Shown: piece after piece, positions 1 through 13,547 of the stretch | Layout: each line of letters opens with the position of its first letter | Numbering within the stretch: the first letter of the stretch is position 1 | Source: Rebecca billardiae RCC1528 | Taxonomy: Eukaryota > Haptophyta | DNA: 64,000 nt | NCBI GenBank assembly: GCA_965240325.2 | Contig: OZ251242.1 | Coordinates: forward strand, 1,178,001-1,242,000 | Direction of reading: 5' to 3' | Made by a program: the position numbers and the translations under genes | Notes under the pieces: model-generated | Seen by the model: the letters and a program-made list of their open reading frames with translations, nothing else | Told to the model about the DNA's origin: nothing | Database searches by the model: none

Positions 1-280
1 CCCCGCGGCGGACGCGCCGAGCGCGTACGCGCCCGCCGCGTCAAAATCGACCGCGCCGGCCGCGCCGGCCGCCGCCGCGCCCGGCGCGCCCGCAGTCCGC
101 CCCGCGGGCACGCCCGCCACCTCGGAGAGCACGTCCTTGCACGTCCACGGCTTCCAGTGGAAGAAGACGACGCCGTGCCCGAGCGCGACCGTCACCACGT
201 GCAGCAGCAGCTTGGAGGGCAGCGCGAGGCCTCCGAAGAAGAGTCGCTCCCCTCCGCACTCGGACGCGCGCTCGCGCCGC

Positions 281-311
<31 letters not shown>

Positions 312-2019
312 GCGCGGACGCGGGCGCGCGGCGCGAGGCGGCGGAGACGGCGCTGCCGGCACTGCCGGCGCTGGTCCCGCGCAGCAGCAGCGCGCGCGCG
401 CCGCCCTCGGCCTCGCCGAGCGTCGCGCTGCGCGCGCGCGCGCTCTCGGCGCCGCGGACGGCCAGCAGCGCGCCGCCGTGCGCCTCCGCGGCCGCGAGCG
501 AGTTGGAGCGGCGCGCGGCGACTGCGAGCAGCTCGGCGGCGGTGCCGGGCGCGCGCGCTGCCGCGCGCGCGCGCCACGGCCGGCTCGGCGGCGAGGCCGG
601 CGCCGACGCGCTCTCGAGCGCGCGCGCGCCGCACCGGCCGCCGCCGGCGCAGAAGCTGTGAGCGAGCAGCGCACGGCCGCTCGCGCCGCCGTCCGCGCGG
701 CCGCCGCCGCCGCCCTCGGCGCCGCCCCACGCGCCGCCGAGCCCGTGCCGCCGGCGCTGCTGCTGCTGCTGCTGCTGCTGCGACGCGGCCGCGGACGCGA
801 GGCTCCCCGCGAACCCGGGCGTCCACGACCGGTAAATGATCCGGTCAGCAATCAGCACGATGATCACCACGAAAAGCGCACCCACCAGCCCGCCTGAGAA
901 GCTGCCGGTGGAAATCTCCTGGCCGAGATCGGAGCCCGCCGCCGGGCGCGCGAGCGAGTTGTAGAAGGCGAAGACGTACAGCGCGAGGAAGAGCGTGACG
1001 GGCTGATAGTACACGTACCAGTTCACGCCGAACTTGAACGGGCGCGCGCCGTCGCCGCCCACCGAGTCTTCGTCGAACGAGGCGGGGCGCGCCGCCGCGC
1101 CGCGGCGCGCGGCCGCGACGCCGCCCAGCCCGCCGCCGGCTTCGAGCGAGGGCGGCCGCGGGAGGAGGCGGCGGAGGAAGCGCACGACGGCGGCGCAGCC
1201 GCACAGCGCGGCGCACGCGGCCGAGCAGCGCGCGCACAGCGAGCACACCCAGCGCGCGCGCCCGCCGCCCTTGGCGCGCGCGCCGCGCCGCCGCGCCGCC
1301 GCCGCCGCGCTCGCCGCCGCCGAGCCGCACTCCGCGCCGTCCGCGCCGCGCGCGCCGCCGCGCCCGCCGAGCAGCGGCGCCGTCGCCATGCACGCCTCCT
1401 CGAGGTCGGCGCCGGAGCCCGCGCGGCCGGCGCGCACGACAATGATCTCGCCGCCTCGGCCGGGCCCGCCGCTCGCGCCGCTCGCGCCGCCGCCGCTGCT
1501 CGCGCTCACGCCGCCGACCGAGCCGGACGAGTCGCAGCTGAAGCGGCTGCTGCGGCTGCCCGCGCGGCGGCGCAGCACGCCGCTCTCGGCGCCGACGCTC
1601 GGGACGCCCTTCGCGCCGTACCACCCGCCGCCCACGCCGTACCACCCGCCGCCCGTGCCGCCGCCGCCGCCGCCGCCGCCGTTGCTGGCACCGCCGCCGC
1701 CGCCGCCGCCGCCGGCCTCGGCGGCGGCGCCGCCGCCACCGCCGCCGCTGCCGCTCGGGCCACCGAGCAGCGCGCGCGCTCGCTCGAGCGTGTGCATGTC
1801 CGAGGGCTCGGAGGCGGTGCGGTGCAGATGGGCGCGCGCGGCGCGCACCGCGTCGGGCTCCGCCGTCGCGGCGCGCGCGAGCGCGCCCGGCGGCTCCTGC
1901 TCCGACTCGCCGCCGCCCGCGCGCCGCGCGCCGTCAAACGTGCGTCGTATGGAGGAGGCGGTGACCTCGGGGATGCTCGGCACGCGCGCCCACCGCCCGC
2001 CGCGCGCCGCCGCCTCCAC

Positions 2020-2052
<33 letters not shown>

Positions 2053-5000
2053 GGCCGCGTCCGCCGCGGCCGCGGCCGCGGCCGCCTCCGCCTCCGGCCC
2101 GAACGCGGCGGCCGCCAGAATCTCGGAGCAGTCGATGCCCGAGGTGCGCACCAGGGCGGCGTGGACCTCGGCCTCGCGCCGGCCCGAGGCCCAGCGCCAC
2201 GCCCACTGCCCGCGCCGGCGCAGCATCGCGCGGTGCCACAGCAGCGCGCCCAGCACGAGCAGGTCCGGGAGAAGCCCGCCGAGCAGCCCGACGCTCCGGA
2301 GCACGCCAGTCCCGCTGAACTTGTGGATGCCGACCACATAGTCGATGCGCGAGGCGAGGTGCTTGTCGGAGTAGGAGGGGCCATAGGGAGAGCCGAGCGA
2401 CGGCTCGACGCACTGCGTCACGTAGTGCACGCCCCACGAGCCGCCGAGACCCGCCGCCGCCGCGGCGGCCGACGCGCCGCCGTCGCGCGCGCCGCCGCCG
2501 CCGTCATCGTCGCCGCCGCCGCCGCGCGCCGCGCGGCCGCCGCCCGGGGCGGCGGCGGCGGTGAGCGAGCCGTCGGCGCGGCCGTGGTCGAGCGGCGAGG
2601 CGCCGCGCGTGCCGAGCGTGAGCACGCGCCACGCCGCGCTCGCGCCGCCCTCGTCATCCTCGAGCGCCGCCGCCGACACCTGCGGCCAGCGCACCGCGGC
2701 CGCTGCGCCGCTCGGCGCGCGCGCCGCGCCGCCGTCCGCTCCGCCGTCCGCCGCCGCGGCCGCGGCCGCGGTGCCGTTCGGCGCGTCGGCGGCGTCGGCG
2801 GCGGCGCCCGCCGGCCCCGCCGGCCTGGGCATCGGCGCGAGCACCACCGCCGCGCGCAGCGTGTACGGCGGCGAGCCGCAGAACAGCGGCAGCTGGTACG
2901 CCGCGCGCGCGAGGATCGTGCCGACCGCAAACCACGTACACGCGCGCACGTACGCGGCCGCCGGGCGCGGCGTCTCAAGCAGCGCGTACAGAAAGAGTGA
3001 CAGAGGCCACGCGAGCGAGAGGAGGCAGTGGTTGAGCGCGTGGTTGAGCACGAACGAGATCGCCACGAGCGCGAGCGTGTTGCTCGCCAGCGCGCGCCAG
3101 AGCACAGCCCACAGCGGCAAGTCCTCGATCCGAGCGCCCACGCCAAACGAGTCCCCTCGCAGACGCGCGCGCGCGCCGCCCGCCGCGGCGGAGACGGAGA
3201 CCAGCGTGGGCGGCGGGTCGGCGGCGTGCGCGCCGGCGGGCAGCGCGCGCGGCAGCGCGCCCACGCCCGGCGCGGGCACGAGCGGCGGCTCGCGCCACAG
3301 CAGCGGGTCGCACAGCGGCTCGGCGAGCAGCCGCAGCAGCGCGCTCAGACCGCCCTGGCCTACGGTGCGCGCGCGGAGCGCGCGCGGCGCCGAGCGCGGC
3401 GACGCGGCGGCGGCGGCGGGCGGCACGTGGACGCAGCCGCCGACCGCGCCGACGAGCGCGGCGTCCGTGCCTGCCGGCTCGGCCATCGCGAGCGCCGGGT
3501 GCGCGCCGCTTGGCGCGGCGGGCGCGGGCGCGCCCGCCGCGCCGCCGCCGTCCGCCGCCGCCCGCGCGCCCAGCGGCGTGGCCAGCGGCACAGCCCACGG
3601 CCACGGCGGCGGCGGCGCGCCGTCGGCGGCCGCGGCGGCGGCGCCCTCGTCGTCCTCCTCCTCGCCCTCCGAGTCGGCGAGGAAGGGCGCCTCGCCGAGC
3701 CGGAGCAGCAGGTTCAGCGCCGTCTGCTGGTCGCCGGACGCGTGCGCGAGCGCGTGGCGGCACGCGCGCAGCTCAAAGCCGAGGGTGGCGAGGTCGGCGG
3801 CGAGCGCCGCTTCGCGCGTCTGCTCGACCAGCTCGAGGCCTGACACTTGGGAACGCAACTGCGGCGGCGGCGGCAGCGAGGGCGGCGGCGTGGGCGCGCG
3901 CGCGGAGAGAGGCGGGGGCGTGGTCGCGGCCACCGCGCCCTCGTCGCTCGCGCCGCCGTCGGCGCCGACGCCGGCGCTCGCTCCGGCGCTCGCGCCGGTT
4001 GGCGGCGGCGGCGTGGGCGCGCGGTTGGCGGCCGGCGGCGGCGCGGCCGACGGCGCGGCGCGGCCGAGCGCGCGGCCGCCGCGGCCGCGCGCGCCGAGCG
4101 CGCGCGAGCCCGCGCCGGCGGCGCGGCCTGCCGCCGCCGCCACGCCGCCTGCGCCGCCGACCCCGCCGCCGCGGCCGGGCGGCGAGGGCGTGCCCGCCGA
4201 GCCCGCGGGCGGGCTGGACGCGGCGGCGCCGCGGCCGGCGGGCCGCGCGGCGGCGCCGCGCGCGGCCGGTTGCTGCGCGGGCGCGCGCGCGCGGCGCGGC
4301 GTGGGCTCAGCCGCGCCGTCGGCGGTGCCGGCGGACGCGGACGAGGGCGCGGCGCTGAGAAGCGGCGGCGTCGGGATGGCGGCGGCGGTGGCGGCGGCGC
4401 CTGCCCCGCCTGTTGGCGTGCTCGCTCCGCCGACGCCGCCGGCGGCGGCGGCGCCGCCAGTGCCGCCGCCAGTGCCGCCGCCGGTGCCGCCGCCGGTGCC
4501 GCCGCCACCGCCCTGCAGCGGCAGCGCGCTCGGCGCCGTACCTGTGAGCATCGCGCGCAGCGTGCGCACGGTCAGCCCGATCCGCTCGAGCTTCGCGCCC
4601 TGCACCGCGCGCCACGCCGCGGCCTCGCGCGCCTCCAGCGCGGCCCGCTGCTGCGCGAGCAGCAGATACGCGCGCCGTCGCCACAGCGCCGCGGCGTGTT
4701 CGCGCGCGTGAAATGGCAGCACATAGGTGCGGTAGGCGAAGGAGCGGCGCAGCTGCCACCCCGCCTCGAGCAGCGCCCAGATGGCGAGCTGCGCGCGCAG
4801 CGCGGACGCCGCGGCCGCCTGCGCGTGCTCCACCGCGGGCGGGACCGGGCCAATCGAGCCCACCAGCTGCGGCAGCAGCGCGGGCGGCACGGCCTGAAAG
4901 AGCCCGAGACACGAGGATAGGAGCGCACACAGCGGCACGAGCGAAGGCGCGGCCGAGCCGCCGTGCGCGCCGCCGCCCGCCGCCGCCTCCGCCGGCGCGA

Positions 5001-8000
5001 CGCAGTACGGCGGCACGAAGGGCGTGTGCATCGCCGCGAGCGCGAGCAGCCGCGCGCACGTGAACGCCTGCAGCGCGCGCCACGTGAGCGAGCGATTGGA
5101 AGGGTGCGTGCATAGCAGGACGACACAGGCGGCCACGTACGCGGAAGAGAGAAGGTCGAGAGAACCGACCGCGGCGGCCGTCGCCGCCGCGCTCGCCGCC
5201 GCGCTCGCCGCGCCCGCCGCGCGATGCAGCGCGTCCACGCTGACGCGCGGCGGATGCGCGCCCAGCGCGGCGTGCGCGGCGCCGCTGCCGCCCGCCCACG
5301 CGAAGCCCGCCGCGGCCCACACGCCGCCGCCGTCGGCGCCCGCGCCGCCGCCGCCGCCCGCGCCGCCGCCGCCCGCGAGGCTGTCGGGCTGCCCCTGCGA
5401 GGCGGCGGCGGCGGCGGCGGTGACGGGGTCGACGGTAAGCCAGCCTGCGCCGGCGATGGCGGCGACGACCAGCAGCAGCAGCCGCTGCGCGTGCAGGTGG
5501 AAGCCAAAGGTCCAGCGCATCCGCGCAGCGCGCCGCCGCGCCGCCGCGAGCTCGGCGCCCTCCACCGCCGCGTCGTCATCCGCCGCCTCCGCGTCCGAGT
5601 CGTCGCTCTCCGCCGCAGAGTCGCACGCGGCGGCGGCGGCGGCGGCGCGCGAGCGGCGCTCCTGCTCGGACGCGCCGTCGGCGGCGCCGCCGCCCGCCGC
5701 GGCCGCGGCCGCGTGCGACGCGGCGGCGGCGTGCTCGCGGCGGCGACGCCCGCGCCGCGCGGCTCGCGGCAGCAGCGGATGACGCAGGTCCGCGCGCGTG
5801 AAGTCGTCGCCATCAAGAGGGCCCCTCGCCTCGAGCTTGGCGCGCGCCGCCTGCAGCCGCTCGGGCCGGCGGAGCTGCCTGCGCCGCCGCTTGCGCCGCG
5901 CGTCCGCCGCGGCGAGCACCTCCGCCTGCAGCGCGACACACAGTAGCGCGAGCATGTCGGGCGCGAGCGCGCCCGCGCCCGTCCGGCCGTCAAGCCCGAG
6001 CCCGAGCCAATGCACCCAGCGGGCCGCCTCTACCTCCCCCACGGACGTGGCCCACTTGGCCCACGGGCGCGAGACGCCGAGGCACGGGGGCAGCCAGACG
6101 GAGGCGGCGAGCTGCGCGCACGCCAGCCCGCCCACCGCCATCGCGGACGCGCGCCACGCCAGCGCGGACCGTCGACACAGCGGCAGCAGCTGCAGCCCCG
6201 CCGCCAGGGAGACGTACACGATGGCGGAGAGCTGGCTCACGTGCGCGCACGCGGCGCAGAGCAGCGCAGACAGCGCGAGCTGGGGCCAGCACACGACAGC
6301 CGCGCGCGCGACCACCGCCGCGCCCGTCGCGAGCGCGAGCCCAAAGGTGTGCACGCGCCGCGCGGTGCGGCCGCCCAAAGCGCCGGCTCCCGCCGCGCCC
6401 TCGCCGCCGCCGCCCGCGCCGCCGTCGGCATCGGCATCGGCATCAGCCGCGGCGCCGCCGCGCGCGCGCGCGCGGAGCTCGCGCGCGCTGCTCGTGCCCA
6501 GCGCGGCGGCGACGTCGTCCACGCCGAGCCAGCGCGTGTCGAGCGGCGAGGGCTCGAGCGCGCACACGCCCGCGCTCGCGCCGCCGCCCGCCGAGCCCGC
6601 CGCCGCGCCCTGCTGCTTCTGCAGCAGCAGCTCGGCCGCCTCCTCCTCCTCCGCGTCCAGAATCGGCGCGACCACGGCCGCGAACAGCGGGTGCGGCATC
6701 GTGCCCGCGTCGAGCGCGGCGAGGGCGGCGCCAAAGGGGGCGGCGCCCATGCCGCCCCCGCTGCCAAAGGCGGCGCCGTCGCTCGGCCGGCGCAGCGCCG
6801 GCGGACGCCCTGCGACCGTCGTCGGAGCAGACGCCGCGCCGCTCGCCGCCGCCGCGCTCGCCGCCGCCGCGCCCGCGCACGCGGCGCGCGCGCTCGCGGC
6901 CGCGAGGCTGAGCGCGGCCGAGTCCTTGGCGGCCGCGGCGGCGGCGAGCTGCAGCTGGCGCTGCAGGATGGCCGCCAGCGCGATGAGCAGGTGGCCGCAC
7001 ACCGCTGCCGTCACGTTCTGCGTCTTCTCTCGGAAGAAGCCCAGCCACTCCGCCGTCGGCGTGTCGAGCGGCGCGAAGGGCGGCAGTTGGTACGCGTACT
7101 GCGCGAGCACGAGGACGGCTGAGAGCGCGCCGAACGGCGCCCACGCCGCGCCCCACAGCCCGCGCACGGCCATCTCGCCCGTCGCCGCCGAGCCCTCGGA
7201 GCGCAGCGCCGTGGACGCGAAGAAGACGTGGACGAACGAGCGGCGCGCGAGCTCCGCCGCCGCCGAGCCGAGCGCGCGCGGCCTCGGCGGCGTGATGATT
7301 GCGCAGAGGGTCCCCAGGTAGAGCAGCCCGAGCACGTCGCCGTAGGAGAGGGCGACGGCGCAGACGACGGCGGCGAGGAGGAGCGGTGCGCAGCCGTGCG
7401 CGCACGAGAGCGCGAGGCGCGCCGCCGCAGACGGCGGCGGGCGCGGCCGCGGCGACGGCGGCTGTGGCTCGCTGCACTGGCCGCACCCGCCGCCGCGCCC
7501 GCCGCCGCGCCCGCCGCCGCACCAGCCGCCCAGCCCCGCGTCCGCGCGCGCGACGGCGCCCGCCGGGCCGCGCGCGCTCTCGAGAATCTCGCGCATGCGC
7601 TCCTCCTCGCGTTGCGCGCGCGCGCGCCGCCGCGCCATGTCGCCGAGCAGCAGCGAGCGGTGGTGGAGGGCGAGCGCAAGCAGCAGCGCGTCGCCCAGGA
7701 GAGGCGACGGGCGCGCGGGCGCGGCGCGCGGCGGCGCTTGGCGCGAGCGCGAGTGCCGAGCGCCGGCGCCGCCGGGCTCCGCGCGCGCACGCTCGGAGCC
7801 GGCGGCGCCGCCGCCCGCGCTCGCCGCCGCCGCCGCGAGCATGCGCCGGCCCGCGCCGCCGCCGCGCGCCGCGCGCGCCGCCAGTGTGTCGTTGCTGCGG
7901 CGCGCCGCGGAGCCGTCGGTGGGTGCGGAGCCGTTGTGCGCGCCGCGCGGCTGTGGCGGCGGCGGCGCGGCGGCGGCGGGCGATGGGCTGGGCGGCGGAG

Positions 8001-9104
8001 CGCTGGGCGGCGGCGCGGCCGAGGGCGGGAGCGGCGACGGCGGCGGCGCTGGCAGCGGCGGGCGAGGGCTCGGCGCGGGCGAGGGCGGCGGCGCGGCCGG
8101 CGGCGGCGCGGCCGGCGGCGGCGGCCTCGGCGGCGCGGCCGGCGGCGGGCGCGGCGGCGCGACCGGCGGCGCGTGCGGCGGCGGCGCTTGCGGCGGCGCG
8201 TGCGGCGGCGGCTGCGGCGGCGCGTGCGGCGGCGGCTGCGGCGGTGCCGACGGCGGCGCGGCCGGCGGCGCGGCCGGCGGCGGCGGCGGCGCGGGCGAGG
8301 GCGGCGGGCGCGGCGCCGGGCTCGGCGGCGGGAGCGGCGGCGGCGACGGCAGCGGCGGCGGGCTCGGCGGCGGCGCGGAGGGCGGCGGCGAGGGCGGCGG
8401 CGCGAGCGGCGGCGGGCGCGGCGGCGCCGACGGCGGCGAACGTGGCGGCGGCGGCGGCGGCGCGGGCGGTGGCGACGGCGGCAGGCTCGGCGGCGCGCTC
8501 GGCGGCGCGCGCGGCGGCGCGCGCGGCGGCGCGCTCGGCGGCGCGCTCGGCGACGGCGGCCAAGGCGGCGGGCTCGGCGGCGGCAGCCACGGCGGCGGCG
8601 GCGCGAGCGCCGTCGGCGCGCGCTCGGCCGCGCGCACGGGCGCGCCCGCAAGCCCGAGGTCCGTCAGCGTACACGGGAAGTCGGCGGGCAACCTCTGGAG
8701 CAGAGCGGGCTGCGCGTACGGCGCGGCCGTGCCAAAGCGCGCGCACAGAAGCAGCAGAGGCCAGCTGAGCAGAAGCGGCCACAGCCGCAGCAGCCGCGCC
8801 TGCCGCAGGTCGGACGAGTGCGTGAACTGCTGCATGCACACGCACGCGAGCAGCAGCACCAAGTACAGACCGTTGGCCAGGCTCACGGGCGGCTGCAGCC
8901 CGTAGGTCAGCATGGCGGCGTAAAGAAGCCACAGCGAAGCCGCGCGCCACGCGCGCCGCACGAGCGGCGCCGCGGGCGCGGCCGCGCCGCCGCCGGTGGC
9001 GGCGGCAGTGGCTGCGCAGCACGGCGCGAGCGAGCTCGCGACGACGAGCACGCGCGGCGCGGCGGGCGCGGCGGGTGGCGCGGGGGCCGGCGGCGCGACG
9101 GCGC

Positions 9105-9138
<34 letters not shown>

Positions 9139-11121
9139 GCCCGCCTCCGGCGGCGGGCGCGCGGCGGCGCCGCCGCCCGCCGCCGCTTCTGCGGCCGCGC
9201 CTGCCGCGTCTGCGGCGCCCGCCCGCGGCTGCGCTGGCTGCGGCGGCTGCTGCTGCTGCGGCTGCTGCGGCTGCTGCGGCTGCTGCGGCTGCTGCTGCTG
9301 CTGCGGCTGCTGCTGCGGCTGCTGCTGCGGCTGCTGCTGCTGCTGCGGCTGCTGCTGCTGCAGCCGCCTGCGCAGCGCCTCGGCCGAGCACAGCACGAGG
9401 TGCGCGAGGCACGCGCACAGCGCCACGAGCAGCGGCAGCGCCGCGCGCAGCAGCTCGCCGTTCTCGCGCGCGCGCACGTGCGCCGCGCCGCCGCCGCCGC
9501 CGCCCGCCGGCAGCAGCGGCGGCCGCAGCAGCACGTGCAGCGCCGCGTGCGCGTGCGCGGGCGCGCCGGCCGGCGGCGGCGGCTGCAGCGGCAGCGGCGC
9601 ATACGCGACGAAGCCGAGAACGGAGAGGGCGCGCGCGGCGGGCGAGAGCCCGCTCGGCGCGCCGTGCAGCACCGCGTCCGCGTCCGCGTCCGCGCGCGCG
9701 CGCAGCGGGACCGCCGCCACGCCCGCCGCGCCGAGTGCGGTGGCGAGCGCGCTGAGGCACAGCGCCGCCGCGGCCGCGCCCACCACCGCTGGCCAGAGGA
9801 GCTGGAGCAACCGCTCGTGGCGTGCGGGCCACACGGCGGCGCCCAGCCCGCACGCGAGCAGGCAGCCGTGCATCGCGTCCGCGCGGCCCACGCCCGCCAC
9901 CGTCGGCACCGCCGCGAGCAGCAGCGACCACGCCCCCAGCTGGCGCGTGTCGCAAAACGCGGCGCCGCGCGCGAGCAGCCGCGCGGCCGCGCGGCGCGCG
10001 AGCGCGGGCAGCCGCGCGGCGGCGCGCGAGGCGCAGCCCTCGTTGTCGTCCGCGGGCGTGTGCACGCGCAGCGCAGCGCCGCCGCCCGACGCGCGCCGCG
10101 CCGCGGGCGGCGGCGCGCCGTACGCGCGCGCGCCGCCCGCGTCCGCGTCGGCGGCGTCGCGCGCGCTCGTCGGGAGCGAAGGCGACGCTGACGGCACGTC
10201 GGCCGCTGTAAGGATGGGTGCGCCCTCCGCGGCGTGCGCGAGCAGCTCGGCCTCCCAGACGAGGGCGCGCTGCGCGCACGCGCACACGCCGCCGACGCCG
10301 AGCGCGAGCGCCGCGAGAAGCAGCGCGCGCGGCATGCACCAGCCCGCGTCGACGCCGCCGCCGCCGCCGCCGCCCGCGGCGGCTGCGGCACCGAGCGCGG
10401 CTTCGGCCGCGGCGGTCGCGACGCGCGCGGCGGCGAGCACGTCGGGCGGCGCGCAGAGCAGGCGGAGCCAGGCTGGCGGCGCGAGGATCGACGCGGGCGT
10501 CGCGCCGTCGCGCATCAGCCGCTGCATGTGCAGAGCCCACACCAGCCCCGCGTACGCGCACGCCCACGCGAGCGCCGCGCAGCAGCTGAGGCCGAGCAGC
10601 GCGCGGGAGTCCCGCGCCGCGCTCGCGCGCAGCCGCGGGAGCACGGCGCTCGCGTCGAGCGGCAGCGTGTGCGCCCAGGCGCACATCGCCGCGAGCCCGA
10701 GCGCCAGCTGCGGCACCGCCGCCAGCGTCGGCAGCACCAGGCACGCGCCGACGCTCACCAGCGCGCCGCCGAGCACGCACGAGCGCGCGGCGAGCGTCGC
10801 GGGCGCGTGCGGCACGAGCGGCTGGCGGGGCTCGTCGAGCAGGCCGCGCGTGAGGCCATCGGACCAGGCGTGCTCGTCCTCGCGCCGACCGCGCCGGCGC
10901 GCGCCCCACGCCCCGCGCCAGAGCCGCGCGCGCCCGCCGCTGCCGAGCGGCGCGAGCAGCGCGGACAGCGCGCAGAGCACGCCGAGCGGCGGCACGAGCG
11001 CGACGGCGACGAGCGGCGCGACGGAGGCGAGGGCGAGGGCGATGACGGAGAGCGTGAAGAGCGAGAAGAGCGCGACGCCCACGCGCGCGCGCCGCGCCCA
11101 GACGCCGTCCTCCTCCTCCAT
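1..11121 (-). CDS. PIEZO-type mechanosensitive ion channel (partial, C-terminus beyond window)
   Basis: One uninterrupted frame runs from the ATG at 11121 to base 1: 3707 codons, no intron needed, no stop reached. PIEZO proteins are plasma-membrane trimers opened by membrane tension. The product is dense in hydrophobic helices, starting at residues ~12-60 (ALFSLFTLSVIALALASVAP). Family hallmarks seen are residues ~2669-2720 (SNTLALVAISFVLNHALN ... LLETPRP), matching the conserved PIEZO block with ILNH and PRP; FKFGVNWYVYYQPVTLFLAL at ~3362; and the IADRIIYR block at ~3424 followed by KLLLHVVTVALGHGVVFFHW at ~3636, equivalent to the PIEZO IDRALYL...H..MFF segment. The cap and pore would lie left of base 1. 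At over 3700 residues it is much longer than animal PIEZOs (~2500-2800), inflated by a Gln/Pro tract (~585-627), a Pro-rich stretch (~840-1060) and Gly/Ala/Ser loops. Family call is firm; the exact start is less so. Confidence 0.87.
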
Positions 11122-11534
11122 GGCGTCTCGCCCGGCAATCGGCGGAGGCGATGGGGCGGGCAGGTGGCCTTTCCGAGCCAGCCGCCAGCGCGAGGGTGTG
11201 CCCACCGGCACGGGCTCAAACAAAAAGCTCGGGCCGACGACGCTTGGCCGGAACGCGTTTGAAAAGGAAGCGACGAGCGACTACAAGAGTTTACCCGCGC
11301 CACGCAAAGGACGGCCGACCCGGTCGATCAAGGATTCAAGGCGCAATCGTGGTGTTCATGAGCACAGTCTCATGAATCGTCACCGTTCCAGGGAATCACA
11401 GCGATCGCCCCCCGGACTTGCCACAGTCGTGCGCTTGTTCACCCTTGATTCCTGAGCTTCACAAGCGATGGCCGCCCGTCAACCTTGAGTGAACCTCCCG
11501 TCCCAAGCGTCAGTCCACGGCGGCTCCTGCGAGC
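11122..11534. other. Spacer between GT47 gene and PIEZO gene
   Basis: This 413-base interval separates the stop of the exostosin-like gene from the start of the PIEZO gene, both on the minus strand. It presumably holds the PIEZO promoter and the GT47 3' end. GC is visibly lower than in the flanking genes, and I see no gene or clear motif. Confidence 0.5.
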
Positions 11535-12719
11535 TCACGGCGGCGCGAGCGCCCGGCCCACGCGCCACGCGCGCGCGAGCACGCGCTCGAGCGCGCAGAA
11601 CGCGTCGCACGCCCCGCTCTCGCGCGCGGCCGCGTCCGTCGGCGCGTACACCATGTGCCGCGCCGCGCGGTCGAGCGCAAGCTGCATGCGCCGCACGGCG
11701 CGCGGCTGGCGCGCGAGCGCGGCCAGCCGCTCGACCCACTCGAGCGAGCCGCCGACGATCTCCTCTGCGCGCAGAAACACGGCGAACGCCGAGTAGTTGA
11801 GCGCGAGCGACGATTCGGCCGACGCCGCCGGCGCGTCGCCCTCGCCGCCGCCGCGCGCGCCCGGCCGCGCCGCCTGCCACGCCCACCACGTCGGCTGCGC
11901 CGCGTCGTACGCCGCGTGCCCGCCCTCGATGAGCACGGGGATGCAGCCCGCCACCATCGCCGCGTACGCGTGCGAGCGCCCCAGCACGTCCCCCGGAGGC
12001 TCGAGGCAGAACACGGCGCGCGCCAGCCGCGTGTACACCGCGGGCGCGGGCGTGTCGCAGCCGGCCGCGCGCGCCCCGTCCGGCGGCTCGGCGCAGAGGG
12101 CGCAGATGTCGTTGGAGGAAGTGCCCCAGCGCACGCTGCCCGGCGTGGTCTCGCAGCGCGCGCCCGCGCGGCGCAGCGCGCCCACGATCGCCGGGCGCAC
12201 GCGCTGCAGCGCACCGCGCCCGCCGCCGCCCGCGCCCGCCGCCAGCAGCCCGCCGCCCACCCGCTCCGCTGACGCATCGTGGAGCAGCAGGATTGGCCGC
12301 GGCCGGCTCGGGCTGTAGAGGGGCGAGCGGCGCGTCCAAGGGACGGCGCGCGGCACGCCGGTGGCGAAGGGGAGCGAGACGAGCAGCGGCCCGCCGAAGC
12401 TGCGCACGCGGCCCGCGCCCGCGCCGCCGCGCCCCCCAGCCGCCGCAGCCCTCCGCGCCGCGGCAGCAGACGCCGCCATCGCCTCCCGCCGCCCCAGCTC
12501 CTCCGCCGCCCCATCCCGCCAGCCGCGCCCAAACAGCGCGTGCACGGCGGCCGTCTGGCTGCTCATGCCTGTGCCGAGCATGAGGCGCGAGACGAAGCCG
12601 GCGGGCTGCGTGCTCAGCTCCGCGAGCGTCGCGCGGTTCGACGGCGCGTCCCACGAGTGCGGCTCGATGACGAGCAGGAGGGGCGGCACACCGTCGTCGC
12701 CACCGTCGTCGCCACCGCT

Positions 12720-12756
<37 letters not shown>

Positions 12757-13547
12757 ACGCTTCCTCCGCCGCCCCGCGCCGCGCGCGCATAGGGTTCGTA
12801 GTACAGCTCTCGCACGGTGCGCCAGTACCGGCGGACGACGTCGGGCGTGAGGCAGCGCGTCCACGTCCAGTTCTGCCCGTGCACGGCGTAGAAGTGCATC
12901 TGCAGCGAGGGCACGACTACCACGTCCGCCGCGCACCACGCGCCGCCGCGCGCGGCGCGCTGCGACGCCGCGCGCAGCTCGGCGCGCGAGGCCGCGCCCG
13001 CGCCGCACACCTGCACGCCGCGCTGGAGGAAGCGCGAGAGCGCGATGCGCTCGTACGCGTACTGGTCGTACAGCTCGCGGAACGGGAACGCGCGGTACAC
13101 GCAGAAGTGCAGCGGGCCGTCGCCCTTGGGCATCACGCGCTTGGCGCCCACGCACCGCCGCTGCGTTGCGTTGAACGGCCCGCCGGCAGACAGGATCGTC
13201 CGGTTGAGCTCGAGCAGCGAGGGCAGCGTGAAGAGCGCGCCGGTGGGCACGGCGGGGAGCGCGCGCGCGTCGAGCCACGGCACGTGCTTCTCGTGCCACC
13301 CGCGCCGCAGCATCGGGCAGAACGCGCCGGCGTCGCGCCGGCCGTCCGGCGGCGCAAAGACGTCACGAAAGAGCTCCGAGATGGCGACGCGCGGCCGGCC
13401 GGCGGCGCGCGGCGCGGCCGCGGGCGAGGAGAGGGGCGCGAGCGCGAGGAGGCAGGTGCATGCTGCCGCCGCACGCGCGGACGACGGTAGTACGCGCGGC
13501 CGGGCTCGCCGGCCGCTCCGAGCATGCACCCCGGGTGCAGCTGGCAT
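11535..13547 (-). CDS. Exostosin-like glycosyltransferase (GT47 family)
   Basis: A 670-residue single-exon protein. Exostosin/GT47 enzymes are Golgi type II membrane glycosyltransferases that use nucleotide sugars to build polysaccharides or glycoproteins. The N-terminus has a hydrophobic anchor (~residues 26-45, AAAACTCLLALAPLSS). Near residue 147 is HFCVYRAFPFRELYDQYAYE, like the exostosin YxY/E-rich N-terminal part. The diagnostic C-terminal motif is at ~508-540: VFCLEPPGDVLGRSHAYAAM followed by VAGCIPVLIEGG, matching the GT47 FCLxPxGD...GCIPV signature. A Gly-rich insert (~residues 255-280) is probably a disordered loop. Two Asn-x-Ser/Thr sites (NRT, NAT) near residue 115 fit a lumenal domain. 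It is divergent from the esterase gene at 13656, 108 bases away. The sugar specificity cannot be read from sequence. Confidence 0.85.

Noticed and set aside
6443-10909. 1488-codon open frame on the minus strand and a 987-codon open frame on the plus strand at 7228-10191
   Set aside because: Both are Arg/Ala-repetitive shadows of the PIEZO frame, which alone gives membrane helices and conserved PIEZO motifs.
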